In this document: piece by piece, positions 1 through 13,600 of the stretch
Layout of the letters: every line of letters begins with the position of its first letter
How positions within the stretch are numbered: the first letter of the stretch is position 1
NCBI GenBank assembly: GCA_038496675.1
Contig: CM076663.1
Span: 18,571,290 to 18,635,289, forward strand
Length of the DNA stretch: 64,000 bases
Direction: 5' to 3'
Source: Rachycentron canadum
Lineage: Eukaryota > Chordata > Actinopteri > Carangiformes > Rachycentridae
The notes under the pieces: generated by a model
The model's input: the letters and a program-made list of their open reading frames with translations, nothing else
Databases searched by the model: none
Told to the model about the DNA's origin: nothing
Translations under genes and position numbers: made by a program

Positions 1-372
1 CAACGTCCAAAAATTCTTTTGATTTTAAATATATTTTGCTGCTAAAGTTTTATTCACAGTACACAGAACTGTTAAATGCAGAACCTTTCCTTGAATATTT
101 TCACATTGTGTATTGGTAGTTTTACTTAAATGAACAATGTGAATACTTCTTCAACCACTGCTGAACAAGTCCTAAAATAAAGAACAAAGGGATATGGGTT
201 TTTTGATTATTGAAATCATGACGTTCCAATAACGCGATTTCACACATTTGATTGTCAGTAGACTTTACACTTCCATCATTTATTTAAAGACTTTTTCAAC
301 TGTTTCAATATTTCAAGGGCCAGGAAAAAAAAGAAAAAAAAAAGAATAAACATAAACATAACATAAATTCAC

Positions 373-532
373 CTGAGTCTAGCGGCGTCTGCTGGAGCTG
401 TGGGATTTCCTTCATCAGTGCTGTGTAGTAGGTGTGCAGGCCTCTGTGTGCCACCAAGAGGAGGCGACAGAGCCTTCGGTGCCACGTATGAGCTCTCTGC
501 AGGCAGTTTTCACTGGGCACATAAAAGCTCCC
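373..532 (-). CDS. fam135b: fam135b coding exon 7 (last in window)
   Basis: The 160-bp exon encodes GSFYVPSENCLQRAHTWHRR, then LCRLLLVAHRGLHTYYTAL, then MKEIPQLQQTPLDS, and ends in phase 1 at GTGAAT. The acceptor is CTCTGCAG. It corresponds to the FAM135B block beginning EGSFY and SENC. The following exon is beyond the left edge. Confidence 0.92.
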
Positions 533-1566
533 CTGCAGAGAAGGAGACCCAGAGGAAATGTCAGCTGCTATGTAGGTCAGCAGTCATGTCTCAGACAAAA
601 AATGGCCTGCCTTAATAACGGACATGAGCATGCTTGAACTTTACGGCCTCCACTGCAACAGTTGTGTAGGCTTGTCTCTGACCCCTGTTAAAAAGAGCTT
701 GTTTCTTTTCGACAAAGTCATGACAATTACTTGGAAGATCAAATACGACGTTAGAAACAAATGGGCCCTAAACACAGCTTGCTGTGAGCTGTAAAAAGCA
801 GATGAATATGTGTATGTGGCACAGGAGGATGTAACGCATCCCTGTTATGACCTTTAAAAGATCACAAGTTTGGGAAGTTGTCACAGATTGTCTCGATAGA
901 TAAGTATGAAAAATAAGAAGGAGTGAATGTAACACAGAGAGCAAAGAACTTGAAGGTCACATTTGTTGAGTTAAAGCATGTGATTTTATGATATTGTATC
1001 AAAGGAAGGTTGTTCATCTTCCCAACCTTTATTAAAGACTTGGGGAAAAGATCTCAGGATGATTGTAGATGAAAATACTAGACATTCCTTAAAGATTACA
1101 CATCACATTTACATCAACATTAAACCATAAATTCTACCTCACTCCCATGAAAACATTTCGATTCATTAAAAACGTGCCAGATTTTCATCTAGATAAAAAA
1201 TATTCAGGGCATGAAGTATTATAACATACTTTGCAAAGAAATATATATTTCTACTTTGGAAAAATGACTCTCTTCCAACTTTTCATAAAGTTCTGAACCA
1301 AATAGCTTTAAAGAAATTAATTTTAGAAAACTTAACCATGGTGTATTTTTCATCCTGTGGTTCCTGTTATTTTCTTGCTCAGAGAATTTTTCTAAAAGTG
1401 ACCATAAATGAACATGGAAATTCTGGTACTGTATCTTTAAAGGGCCACAGTAAATCATTAACATAATTACAGATATTACTATTAGTTACAACCATGTCAC
1501 TGCTTTGGTTTCATTGTTTTGCTTCTTTACAAAGGTATTCTTCAGTATGTAAAGAATATGTATGTA

Positions 1567-1613
<47 letters not shown>

Positions 1614-4600
1614 TAGTATGCATGTATATATGTGTGTGCACATTTATAATTGATTTTTTTCTTCTGCTTTTGTGTTTTGTATTGTTTACCCTGATGCATT
1701 AGTGGGGAGGGGAGGGATGGGGAACATGAAGATACTGTCATGTCTGTAAATTCATCTCTTGGTGGCTGCTGATCTCACTGATTATTGTCAAATAAAAATC
1801 ATGTTCCGAGACGTTCAAAAATCAGAAGTGAGACACAGGGCTAAAGCTGCCATGTAGGTTGCTGAGACAGTGGAACATGGCAAGAGACAAATAGCTCTAC
1901 TTTGGAGTGATTTAGCTAAATATGAGCTGTAACATGGGGCATGTTTCCAGTAGATGGCTCTCTAACAGTGTAGCAGAAATATTATCAGCACTTCACCATT
2001 GCCAAATTACAGTAGGTGTTGAGTGCAAAACAAGTCTCTGTCCACAAAGCTGCAATTCATCTGAGCTTTGATGCTTTAATCATGTCTCCCATTGATCTTT
2101 TTGAAGAGCTAATGTCCTACAACTCAAACTACTATCATTGTACACATCAGCCGTCATAATTTAGAGCCAGAGAGCCTTGAACATGACCAGCGGCTGGCCT
2201 CGTCTGCTGCTCCTTGACCTGACAAAGTTCTTCCTGAGGCTGGGATGTTTTGGTAGCGCCAGCGGGGCTCAGAGCTTTGAAAGGCATGCAAACGCCTGAA
2301 TATCTGGGCATGTACTGTAATTTGCCCCCAAGCAACTCAAGTCTCCGTCCCTATCATCATACCTGTGTGCGCTCTGTAATTGCAGCATTGCAGTATCCCC
2401 AAACCAGGAAAGAACATCTGTATGTTTACTTTCATAATTCTTTGGAGCTTTATAGAGGCCTGCTAGGATCAGTCTATGAGCGAAGGGCAAAGAAAAATTG
2501 CTATTTTTCTGTTTGAACTAGTCATTATCCTAAAGCCATAGTTTCTCTGTGAGCTGACAATGCTTGGGATGTGCCCCAGTTCTAACTCACCTGACAAGAG
2601 AATTTCTGCGTTTGATTGCTGCTGCGGATGCATTTTTCTTTTTTTTTTCCAATTCACCCTCTCTGCGCTTCGTGGTATCTAAGCGTCAAGTCAGAGACGG
2701 TTTGTACTGAAAAAGAAGAGCTTTTTTCTGGTATGTTCTCTGAGTTTTTATCCTCAGAATCATGTTTTATTTCCTCCAAAGACACCAAAGATTCTCAGGT
2801 GCCTCACTTCTGACATCATTTTCTAAAAAATCAAAGTATCCTTTTTTGCCACTGAGGGACCTTTTTTCCTTCCTTTTGAGCTGTAACAGCTGAGATCAAT
2901 GGAAATCTACAACAAGCAATTCTTTTTTTTTTCACCCAGAAATAACAACATAACACTTAGAGGACATGACGTGGTGTTGAGGGGGGAAAGTGCTGAAAAC
3001 CAAGCGTAGCCGCAGGTGAAAAGCTCTAAATAAATAAAGGTGAAGGAAGAGGCGGCGTTGTGTGCAAGATTTCACCTGCAGCTATGTGGTACGTGGCGCT
3101 TGTGAGCAGAACTCATTACTGTGATCAAACGAAACCCCCCTGCTTGGCTAAACGCTGAGCTTATTAAAGTGCCCAGCCAGGGGTGGGAGTAAAACCAGGA
3201 GGAGGGAGGGAAGGGGGCAACCGGGTCGCTCATTAAGATTTACTGTGTAGACCGTGACGTCCGCAGGGACCTGAGAGATGTATGTTATATGAGGATGGAA
3301 AAAAAGAGGAACCTAAAGCGTTACAACTGTATATACAATAAGTATGAATAATTAGCAAACAGAAAAGAATAACTACAGATAGGAAGTGACTTGATAAATG
3401 ATGATGGCAAGCACCAGTTTCTTAGACAGGTGTGGAGGAACTTGGCTTCTTATAGTGGTAACAGTCCAGGAAACAGTCAGAATAGTCCTTTTCATGTTGT
3501 CCCAAGGCCATGCTGCAGAATAATTCAAAGCATGATCTGAGTGCATTATGTTGCGGGCAGCCTGAGTCATCTCCTTCTCTCTCACCTCTCTGTCTCTACC
3601 TCTAAACTATCAAATAAAGGCATAAAAAGGCATAAAAAGGCAAAAAAAAAAAAAAAATTTAAAAGTATCTTGACACTGGAAAGGTGACCTGTAAAAATCT
3701 GTTAATACACTAATTCTATGCAATATGTACTACACATGTCTCGCAATATAAACTATACACACAACAGTATCATTTGATTGCAATGACCTTTAAAGACATA
3801 CTGGTAAATTCAGTTGACTGTGAAGAATATTATATATCTGTATATAGTATATAACATGGATATATCTTATTTCTGTAGGACACAAAAACCTGATCATGAA
3901 AATGATCCTCGAATCATGAATCATTTGTTACTTTTAAAACCTTTTGTTTCAAACAATAAGAGGGACTAGGTTTTCCACCTGCTGCTGTTTGAATAAAACA
4001 CTGCATCGTATGTGTTCAGGTAAGAAACGTGTAATAAAATATTTAAGATAATTGTAAAGTATAACATCTATAATCCTGATTAATTATTATGGTAACAAAA
4101 TTTGGATTATCATTTCTGTCATCATGCAATTCCGCAGTTTAGCTGTAGTAGTAGAGTGTGAATGAGCACAGAGGCGTGAGAGGGACGTGACAAGGCTACA
4201 CCATCATTTCTAGTGAGAGCTGCTATCACTTCATGCGAGGCCTGGAGCCTACATGCCTGGGCAGGTGGGTTAATCAGATATTATAAAAAGCCACGGAGCA
4301 GCATAGTAATAATCTCCGTGTTGGCCTCTGGTCTTTAAGCCTCCAAGAATCCACAGAGGCCAGACAAATGGCCGACCGACAGACAGGTCCAGGATCTGTA
4401 ATCCAGACCAGAGTGACTCTCTGCTCAGCTCCTGGGCTGAATCGTGTTGCTTCTGGATGACATGCCAAAACAAATCACAGCTAAATCCATCGGCCGCTAA
4501 ACCGAGATCACGTTTACATCATCACTTGGCATTAGGTGCTTACAAAAAAAAAAAAAAAAAAAAAAAAAAGGGGCAAGTGGGGCAACCAGCCGAATGGGAA

Positions 4601-7600
4601 CAACGCCCGGGTCATTTTGAGACGTTTTTAAGCTTTGTGAAAAACTAAATGGGCTTTGACTCTCTGTGACTTTCTATTTGAACACCGCTGAACAGCTAAA
4701 GGTTAACATACCTCAGAGATGACAGGCTTGCAGTAGCCAGCTCCGAACACGAGGTTCTCTACAGACATGGCAGATGGGTCGCTCGCGCTCTCTGGTGAGC
4801 CCTTTCCCAGCCAGGAGCCCTTCCCTGTACGTGCAAAGCTGTAGAGAGAACAGAGAGGACACATGCAGGGACAAACCATGAGTGTTTCTGTGTGTGTGTG
4901 TGTGTGTGTGTATGTGTGTGTGTGTGCGTGTGTGTGTGTCTGTGTGTTTATATGTGTGAAGAAAGACAGATAAGCTGAGAGAGCTGCGGCAATCAGTCAA
5001 GTGCTGTGGTAATCTATGTAATGCATGGCTAAGGACTGAGTTTATGATATTGACAGCTGAATTCATCACATAAGTGTTTGGAAAACGATCCATTAACACA
5101 GCTAACTGATACACCCTCGTGATTGCCAAAACAAATACAAGAAAGAACACGCTGTGCTCGCTTCTTTTAGTTCTTCTTTGGTCTCAATATAAATACAACT
5201 GCACATATATTGTGGTTTGCCCCAAAAACCATGAGTCTCTATAATGTAAATTTTTCTACAACTGACAAAACCAACAGAACAAAAAAGTTTTCTCTTCTGC
5301 CTTTGCAGAGAGCTCTTGGTGAGTAAAGGAATGAAGCTTGATGCTAAACTCCTGTTTCCTCTAGACTTAGCTGTTAATGCTAATGTCGGCTACGTAGCAA
5401 TAGCAACACTTACAAATAGCTCCTATTAAGAGCGACAGCATTTCTGGCTTTTCAAAAACCTAAGGTAACATTATCTTAATTCGCTAGCTAGCAGCTGATA
5501 AAAGCAGGAGGTGAAATCAACGGCCCCCAGTTGTAACGGAGAAGTCTACTTTTCTCTACCTCTGTCTGTAATTATGAACCCTCGTGTGCAGAAATACCAA
5601 GAATTTTGAGCTTGAAACTGACTGATGTTATTGAAAACATGTTATTGAGCCCTGCAACCTGGGCGGGACTCAGCCAACAGGCAGCTCGGTCCCTGAGATT
5701 ATATTGTTTCAAGTAGGTATTCATGCTTTGTGTTCATTCAAAATCTGCCAAATGCGAATGATTGTAAATCTCCTCTTGACTCTACCTGATTAGTGGCTGA
5801 TGTAAGGCAACCAGTGAGGCATGTATAGAGACAGAAATGACGGACAGGTGGAAGTAGTCGAACATGACAGGGACGTGGTGGTGGAGGCCTCTCCGCGGGT
5901 GGAAGTGGAGGCTGAGCGTTCGACTGCTGATCAACGGGACAGTCATTATCTCTGCCAGCCTAAAAAATGAAAAAAGTGCATGTTTCACTTGCACACAAAT
6001 GACAAAAACGATTGCATAGAACACTTAGTGCAGCACTGAAGTGAAAATCTGCAGAATACTTGTTTTTGCTATTCTCCCCACTTTTGATGCTAATTACAAT
6101 TACACTGAAACAGATGCTCGGACAATAAAAACCAAGCAACAAATCATAAATTTGCAAAAAAAAAAAAAAAGTAACAACAGGTTACAAATTAGTTAATCAC
6201 AAATTAACCAAATAATCAATTTGTTATTGTAAAATAAACTCTGACTTTATCACAGTGAAGTGAAGTGTTTTTATTGCACATACCTAAAGGGGATGTTTGT
6301 ATATGTTACTTCTGACCTTGTAGAGTGAGAGTATGAACCTTGATACTATAAGGTGCACTTATTTGTTTCAAAAGCGCGAGATATCACTGTCAAATGTCTT
6401 TGTATTTTGCCAGACTCATTAAAAATGTCTGGGAATGTGGACTGCTGCTCACAATAATCTAATGACATGCTTATTGTCCTTGCAACTCTGAAAGAAAGAG
6501 TCTGTGAAAAAGTCTGAATCTTGTCTGGAATGGTAATGGAGACCTATAATACAGATACAGACTCAGAGTAAAAGCAGCAGTAGTCCACACTATGATATAG
6601 AGAAGGTGCAGTCCTGTGCAGTCGTGACAAACACTATAATCACATAGGTATGACAAAAACGGTGAAGGTTTAAACACAATACACGACAGTAATACACAGC
6701 TGCTGGTCGATAAAAGGGCATCTCCAACAAAAATAAAATGTTTAGTTTATGCGAATGCAATCCTCCTCCTCTATTTGTCCCGAGCAAACAAACAAATCAC
6801 TGTAATCATGTATTGTCAGCGCAGAAGTTGTGATCAGGTGCTTAAAGGGATGGCTATGAGCCAAAGAACATAATAGCCCTTATTCAAGCCTAGTTTGCAT
6901 TGGAGAGTCTAGAGTTCATCCTTTCTCACACACTCATTTCCAAACTGTCCAAAAACCTACTGCTGCTCATTGTCAGTGAAATGAAGATCCAGCTTCAATT
7001 GAAAGTCGACCTCACTCAAGGCTTCCTCCACCTGAAAAACATTGGAATAGTAGTGTTGTTAATGCATGAACAATACAGGAAAAATGTGACATGGACGAGT
7101 GAGACAAAATAATGGAAACAGACCTAAACTGTCAAGTAACCTCATTAAAATAAGACAAACACTGTTACAATGGTGTGTCTTATTTTGGACATCCATTATT
7201 TGTGAATTTGCAACAATGTCTACAGCCTCCGCTGTGGCTCAGTGTTCACGTTTCCATTCAAATTTGGCACAAGCCTTTTGACTGAATTTCCCGAATATTT
7301 GAATTAATGCACAGTCTGTTGTGTGAATATTAGGACACATTAAGATAAACAGTTGGTGATGCTGACCCTCCGTTTTGGGTGCCATTAAACAATTGCAGAA
7401 AAGAGAAAAAAACTAAATGATGGAATTAAGAGTGCCAGTCAGTCCTCAAAACATCTAAAACCATGTGGATAACATGATGGTCAACAGACTATCTGTTTCA
7501 CAGATTAACTCGAGGAAGGTTACATCTGCCACTGTTGTTGGAGAAGAAGTTGCATTATTTACTTATACACCGCAGGTTTCTACTCAGGCATTACAACCTG

Positions 7601-10600
7601 CCTATGGAAATGCAGCCAAAGCAAAATATGCTGATGTTTTGCAGGTAATATTTTCCAGCGATGTTAACCATCATAGTTTAGCGTGCATGAGATTGTCACT
7701 GGATTTGAATCTGGTCACACAAAATAGTAGGCTGAAATAGACCAGACTAAAACATACCTTCAAACGACAGTAGCAGCACCAAAACTTAAATTCAGGGCCT
7801 GTCCTGTCTCATGATTTTGTGCTGCTTGTCTTTCCTGTGCTGAAAGTGTCTCTCCTCTTGCTGCTCTCTGCCTGGATATCTTCACCTTTCTACACTCCTT
7901 CCTGACTCAAGAAATATTAGGATGAGGCTTTGAACTGATAGTAAACATATCAGATGTGCAGTACAATAGGGGGGAAAAAAATCCACTGTAGTGATCTTCA
8001 AAAAATTTACCATCACATGAGAACGACACACCTGCATTTCCTATATTTCCCTGCCTCAATATGATGCATTAAACCTGTCAAATTCGCTGCAGGTCTTGTA
8101 GAGAGAGAGAAAAAAGGGGGGTTTTACTTCAATAACTATATAATAATAAACAACTATTTTCCAGGTAAATATATTGTGCAGTCATGGCGTCCAGTTGGTA
8201 GCTGGTCTGGTAGCGAGTGCATGTTAGCGCATGTGAATCCCATCTATTCGCAGTGACACTGGTTTATGGAAGGTTTGACTGTAAATATGCGACTTTATCG
8301 TAAAATGAGTTAAATGATTGAAAGCTGCTCCATACTCCTCGTCATCATACATGTTGACCAAGGTGAGACAGTTTATACTCATGTGAGATGATGATTTCCC
8401 TGTTTACATGATACTGCTGCCTCTCAACACCGACCAAGGAAAGACTATTGATGTCATTTTCTAATGTGCAACTACAGTTTCCACACACATCTGTGCGTCT
8501 ATATAATAATATGGTCGATATCATTCCTGACCTCAGAGCGGTGGAAGCTGAGTCAGGAGCAGCTTGACAAGAAGACTTGCCTGTAGCTAGTTATAGCTGG
8601 TCACCCATAAAAGATCCCAGGATTATCCACGATGTGCACGCACAACCATCCGAAACAAACATCTGTTGCTCCCCTACTCTGCTTGACGAGCCACAGCCTT
8701 TGTCAACGTGACATGCCCACGCCCGTGAAAGTGACAAGACTAATAGATGCGATGGCTGCTTACAGAGCCAGCTTACAGAGACAGGGCTATAAATTACAAG
8801 ATGAATGCAAGGTACAACACTGGTCTGGACCAACGACCAGGCAGACTGATTTCGCTTTTCCTAAAATCATGCTGCTATCGTATAAGAAAAAAAAAAAAAG
8901 ATACAATATTACCTCCTCTTCTGCTTTGATGGATGAGTGGTTGGGAGCTCACTGTGATGACTGTGATCACCGTGCCATATTTTAATATCAAAACATTTGG
9001 TGACCCCTTGTTCTCTATATGGACCTATATATCTCTATTGTGGTCCTCCCCTCATTTATTCGGGTTTTTCTTTTCATTTCTCATTCATCAGCGTTTCAAA
9101 CATGAAATCGATCGAGAGGAAGAGTGATCGAGTAATCAGCGAGAATATGGCGGCCATACAGTTCAACAAATACTACCGTTTGCCATGCAGACCACTGCGA
9201 CCAACCTTGTACCTTTGCAATTCTGATTTTGTCACTTCAAAGTTCTCTTTAATTTAGTGTTTATGTTCTCTGTGTGGGCTACAAACTGTATTCCTGCATT
9301 TCTTTTAATCCGGCCTGGGCTGAACAGAATTAGAGCACTCTCATGTTCAGAGTGCCATAGAGTATCATGCTGTGCCTATTTAAATTTGAACAACAAGGTG
9401 GCAAAATAAAAGGTACGAGCAAACAAAGGTGGCGCCGACAGTGGACGTAATGGGGTCTTTTGAAGATTGAGATGCTGTGTTAGTGTTGCTGGTTATAATA
9501 AAGGTTATACACAGTTCTTTCTGTCATTCTCCACAAAACACACATAGAGTAAACACACAGATCTGCAGCTCTGTCCAATACTGACGCTCTGATTGATTAA
9601 GCATACATACGGGTGTACATTGGGGAAATGAGGGGCTATTTTTGTCTGTGCTATCTGTAGCTGTCAGCAGCAGATAACCTCCAGAAGGTTAATGAGCGGG
9701 GAGCCTTTGGGAGAGCTTACAGCTGAAATCTGATATGCCTTTAAGCTCCTCTGTCTCTATACCTACACATGAACATCTACAATAAGGAGCCATGCGAAGT
9801 CATGTCAGACAGAATATCCACATCCTGACTGAAGCAGGGATCCCTCCACAGCAATCTGTGCTGCAGACATGTGTCAGAGAGCAGATGAGAGATGGTGCAG
9901 AGTCATGTCAATGTGTGAGCTACAGCTATCATATGGATGATTAGCTTCGAGAGAGGCCATCTTAACTGCCCCACATCCCAGCCTCGGGCCTGTCTCATCG
10001 CTGTCACCACTGATCAATTTGAGGTCCGATGGCTTCCAAAAAAAAAAAAAAAAAAAAAGTGAGTAGATTTTTGGGGTCGTGCCCACAGTTAAACCGTAAA
10101 AAGACAGTACATCAATAACTGTCTGACAGGTTTACACGCCTGATCATTTGAGCTGAACACCCGCAGTCTGGGGCACAGGCAATTTGCATTTATCTGTCAA
10201 TTAAAGCACATTAATTCTAAGAGGCACATCATTGAACTCAATGATCCTCATACTGATTTTATGTCTATAATGGTGAACACAAAATTTGCCATTCCGTGTT
10301 TGGGCACTCAATCTTCTGACAATAATTGAATCAAGTTTTCAAAACCTGATATCTCTAGTTTCAAAAAGTACGGAACATGTACCAAATAGGGACCCAAAGA
10401 AAAGGATGGGACCCCCAGGTCTAGACAGGCCCCGTTCAATGATGACTGAATGTGTCAACTGCTAAGATGTCGTACCTCAATGGTCTTTAAAGCTTGTGTC
10501 CTTCACTGGTGTGCACTGCTTATCGGTAAAGTCACTACTGGATAAAAGAGTAATTAGACCAACTGATCATCAATTTGTTTATGCCTATACAGTTTCTGCA

Positions 10601-13600
10601 CTCTCCGGAAGGAAAGGAAGACAGTGTTGTGTCTGTGAAACACAGCAATCAATTGTTCCCAGTGTCGGATCTGACTCCATACCTCCTCCAGAAGCTTGAA
10701 AGATAAATCTGAGGGGGAGCAAAATGATTAACAAGATAGGAAAGAGAAGAAAAACAGAGATTTTGACTTTTAGATGTTTTTTTAGATTGCCTCCTAACAT
10801 GAGCCTGAGCCTCTTGCCTGGTATTGCTTTTGGTTTAATCGTCAAAGCACTTTGTGAACTTTGTTTTGAAAGTGCTGCAGAATATATTTTCCCTAATATT
10901 TCTTCTGCAATGCTGTATTTTACAGACCAATAACAAATTAAAGTCTGTTAAGTCATCACCCCTTGGATGAACTATTCATAGCATACATGTCTAACTAGCA
11001 CTTTTGTTGCCCTTTCTTAAATGTCCTCCTGCACTTATTTAATAGATATATTACTTAATACTTACACCAAGGCTCTCTACTGCGCTGAAGTTTAATGAAG
11101 TCCCTCAATCGTAAGTCACTTTGGACAAACGTGTCTGCCATATGAGTACATATGAATATAAATGTGGAATCTGTGTCAAATTTTAATGACTAAAGTCTCA
11201 AAGCATATTTTTATTACAGCATTAATCTGTGCTGCCCTGTGCTGTGAGCTTGGCATTGGTAGGTGCAGTTTACACCATCTCGGGGGCCCCTGTGGCCCCA
11301 CGTTAGCTATAATATTAACATTTGTAGGCTAGCAGAATTTAAATGTATATGTTTCAGAGACTCAAACAGTGAGTACAAACCTAGTAGTAGTATCTTCATG
11401 CTCATAGTAGGCCCAGCAACCTTTTTTTTTTGTTCGCTGTCTTCGTTTAGCTTTGGGCACGCCAATGTTTGTTATTTAGCACTGAAAAAACAATGTGCAG
11501 CATCAGCTGTTGCTGAGATTCATTATTCAAGGGTCACAGACAGAGACTGTCAGTGCTAGTGCTACGCTGCGAGCATGGCCAAAAAGTCACTTCTTCGCAC
11601 ACATCGGCATCAAGGACGTGTGGATTAGCTGCCAACACTTGTGGAGTTAGCATGTTAGTGTTGAAGTCTACCAACAACATGGCAGAGCAGTAATGCTTTT
11701 TCAGTATTTAACGTCACAATATCACTTCTTCACTCGTCACGTTAGATACTTTATCTGCTTTAATTAACTGGCTCAACTCTCTAGGTTATGAGAAGACAGT
11801 GTTGTTCGTGTCCAGCGGTAGGAGTGGGGACATGAGTGTAGGAGGAAAGAAAGCATGAGAAAAATGCATTTATAAATGGCTATTTAATATGTCGTGAAGA
11901 GACGAGCTGCAAAACTGTTCCACAGCTGTTTCCACTGTAATTATCAGTCATGCAATTTAGAGCCAGGCTACTGATAAAATGCAAGCAGGCAAAAGGCATT
12001 CCCCTCTCTCTCTCTCTTTCTTTTTTGCTTCAACAGGAAGTGTGAGAATGTGTACAGAAAATGTCAACAGCATGACTCACCCTTTCTCCATCCAACAGCA
12101 GGTGGACTTTGAAGATCATACAGTCATTCACCACAATCTCTTCATTTCTGTAAAGGATCTGAAATATCCGGCTGAACACGGTGCCGTCGTAAACCCCTGC
12201 AGAGCTGAAGCTGCATTCTCCTGATTTGAGACACAACAGGATGAACAATAAATAAAAGTTCAATGCTACAGCATTTTGCCAGTTAGGATGTAGTCATAAT
12301 GTCACACAAATACAATGTAATATTACATAAATGTCAAAACATGCAGAGACTGTACACCATAAAACAATATTAAATATAAATATTTAACTCATCAAACATG
12401 AGTTACGAGTTCTCTCAGGAATACACTGAATATCATACGTGGAGTTACATCCGCGCCTTCATTGTGGTAAATACATACTACTAATATTTGCATTATGTCT
12501 TGTGAAAGTCTTCTGAAAGTCTGACCTGACATTTTCAAATGCTTGCTGGGAGTTGAGAGGGGTTTGTGTGTGTCCATTCTGCTCTAGAAACATGAGCTAA
12601 GTTTTGTGAATATGTTTCCACATTTTAAAAATATGTATAACAGTAGCAGACATTTGTGTGTGTGTGTTTTCTTGTCATTTATGTCCATGTCTCTCAAGTC
12701 AGCTTCTAGTTTTGTGTTCGTTCAATATCCTGCAGAGCTGAAAACATTAAATGAGCCATTTAACAACGTAGTATGCATAGAAAAAGTTGTGACTATCTTA
12801 TGGTTAACCATGTCCCTTTTAAGTCTAAGCAGACTTGAGAAAATAACTCAACATTTTGGTTAATATGTTTTCTTTCATAGTGGAAATAGAAAAAAAAAAG
12901 TAACACTTGTATCTAGATTTTTTAATATCTCTTTTTTATACTGGTCGATACAAACAAGATACAACATGACAGTTAGTAAGAGTACAAGTTTAGAGTTGCT
13001 GCTTTTTGTTACCTTAAAGCTATATAGAGTAAGCTAGCTGCTTCCCCTGCTTCCAGGTTTTATGCTAAGCTAAGATAACAGCTGCTGGTTGTGACTTCAT
13101 ATTTAACATGCAGACATGAAAATGAATCTTCTCCTCTGAAGGTCAGGTCAGATCAGAATTTAAAATGCCAAAGTTTTGCGTTGATTTCATTTAATTCCAC
13201 TTAGTGAAATTACTCCACTTTGACCCACAAGCGTTATTAACCAATACAAAACAGTCTTGACAGTGCTGATGCAGTGCAGGATGCAGGAGGAAACTTTCAT
13301 AGCATGGACTTTTTTATTATGCATAGTCAGTTATGCTTGTGCTCTACACACATTTTCAAGCACAGCAAGCAGGTGAAAAATGGATTTTTATGTGGCGAAC
13401 ACATTTCTGCATAAAACTATGTATGCCCACAATTGTGGTGCTTCGATTTTTCCTGTTTCCCATGCTCCAGCTCCTTTGTGTTTCGAGGTTTCACTCGTTG
13501 CTACTAGCGCATTCTCCCTGGCAGGACTGCAGTCACTGAGGCAGAGTTGCCGTCCAGCTGGGAGCTGTGAGAGGTCTTTGAAATCCCCTGCTGAGGTTGT

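Larger units (their letters stand above)
533..4711 (-). other. fam135b intron 6 (between coding exons 6 and 7)
   Basis: No coding signal is seen. The intron contains a TG array (1571-1609), a fragment of a teleost dispersed repeat (about 3555-3655) and a poly-A run near 4542-4569. Confidence 0.75.
4839..6960 (-). other. fam135b introns 4 and 5
   Basis: The two introns (4839-5785 and 5960-6960) flank coding exon 5. A TG-rich array lies at 4889-4948. No other gene or recognisable element is seen. Confidence 0.75.

Noticed and set aside
4713..5150. 145-codon minus-strand frame over fam135b exon 6
   Set aside because: Wrong frame; the phase-correct frame encodes the conserved FAM135B peptide.
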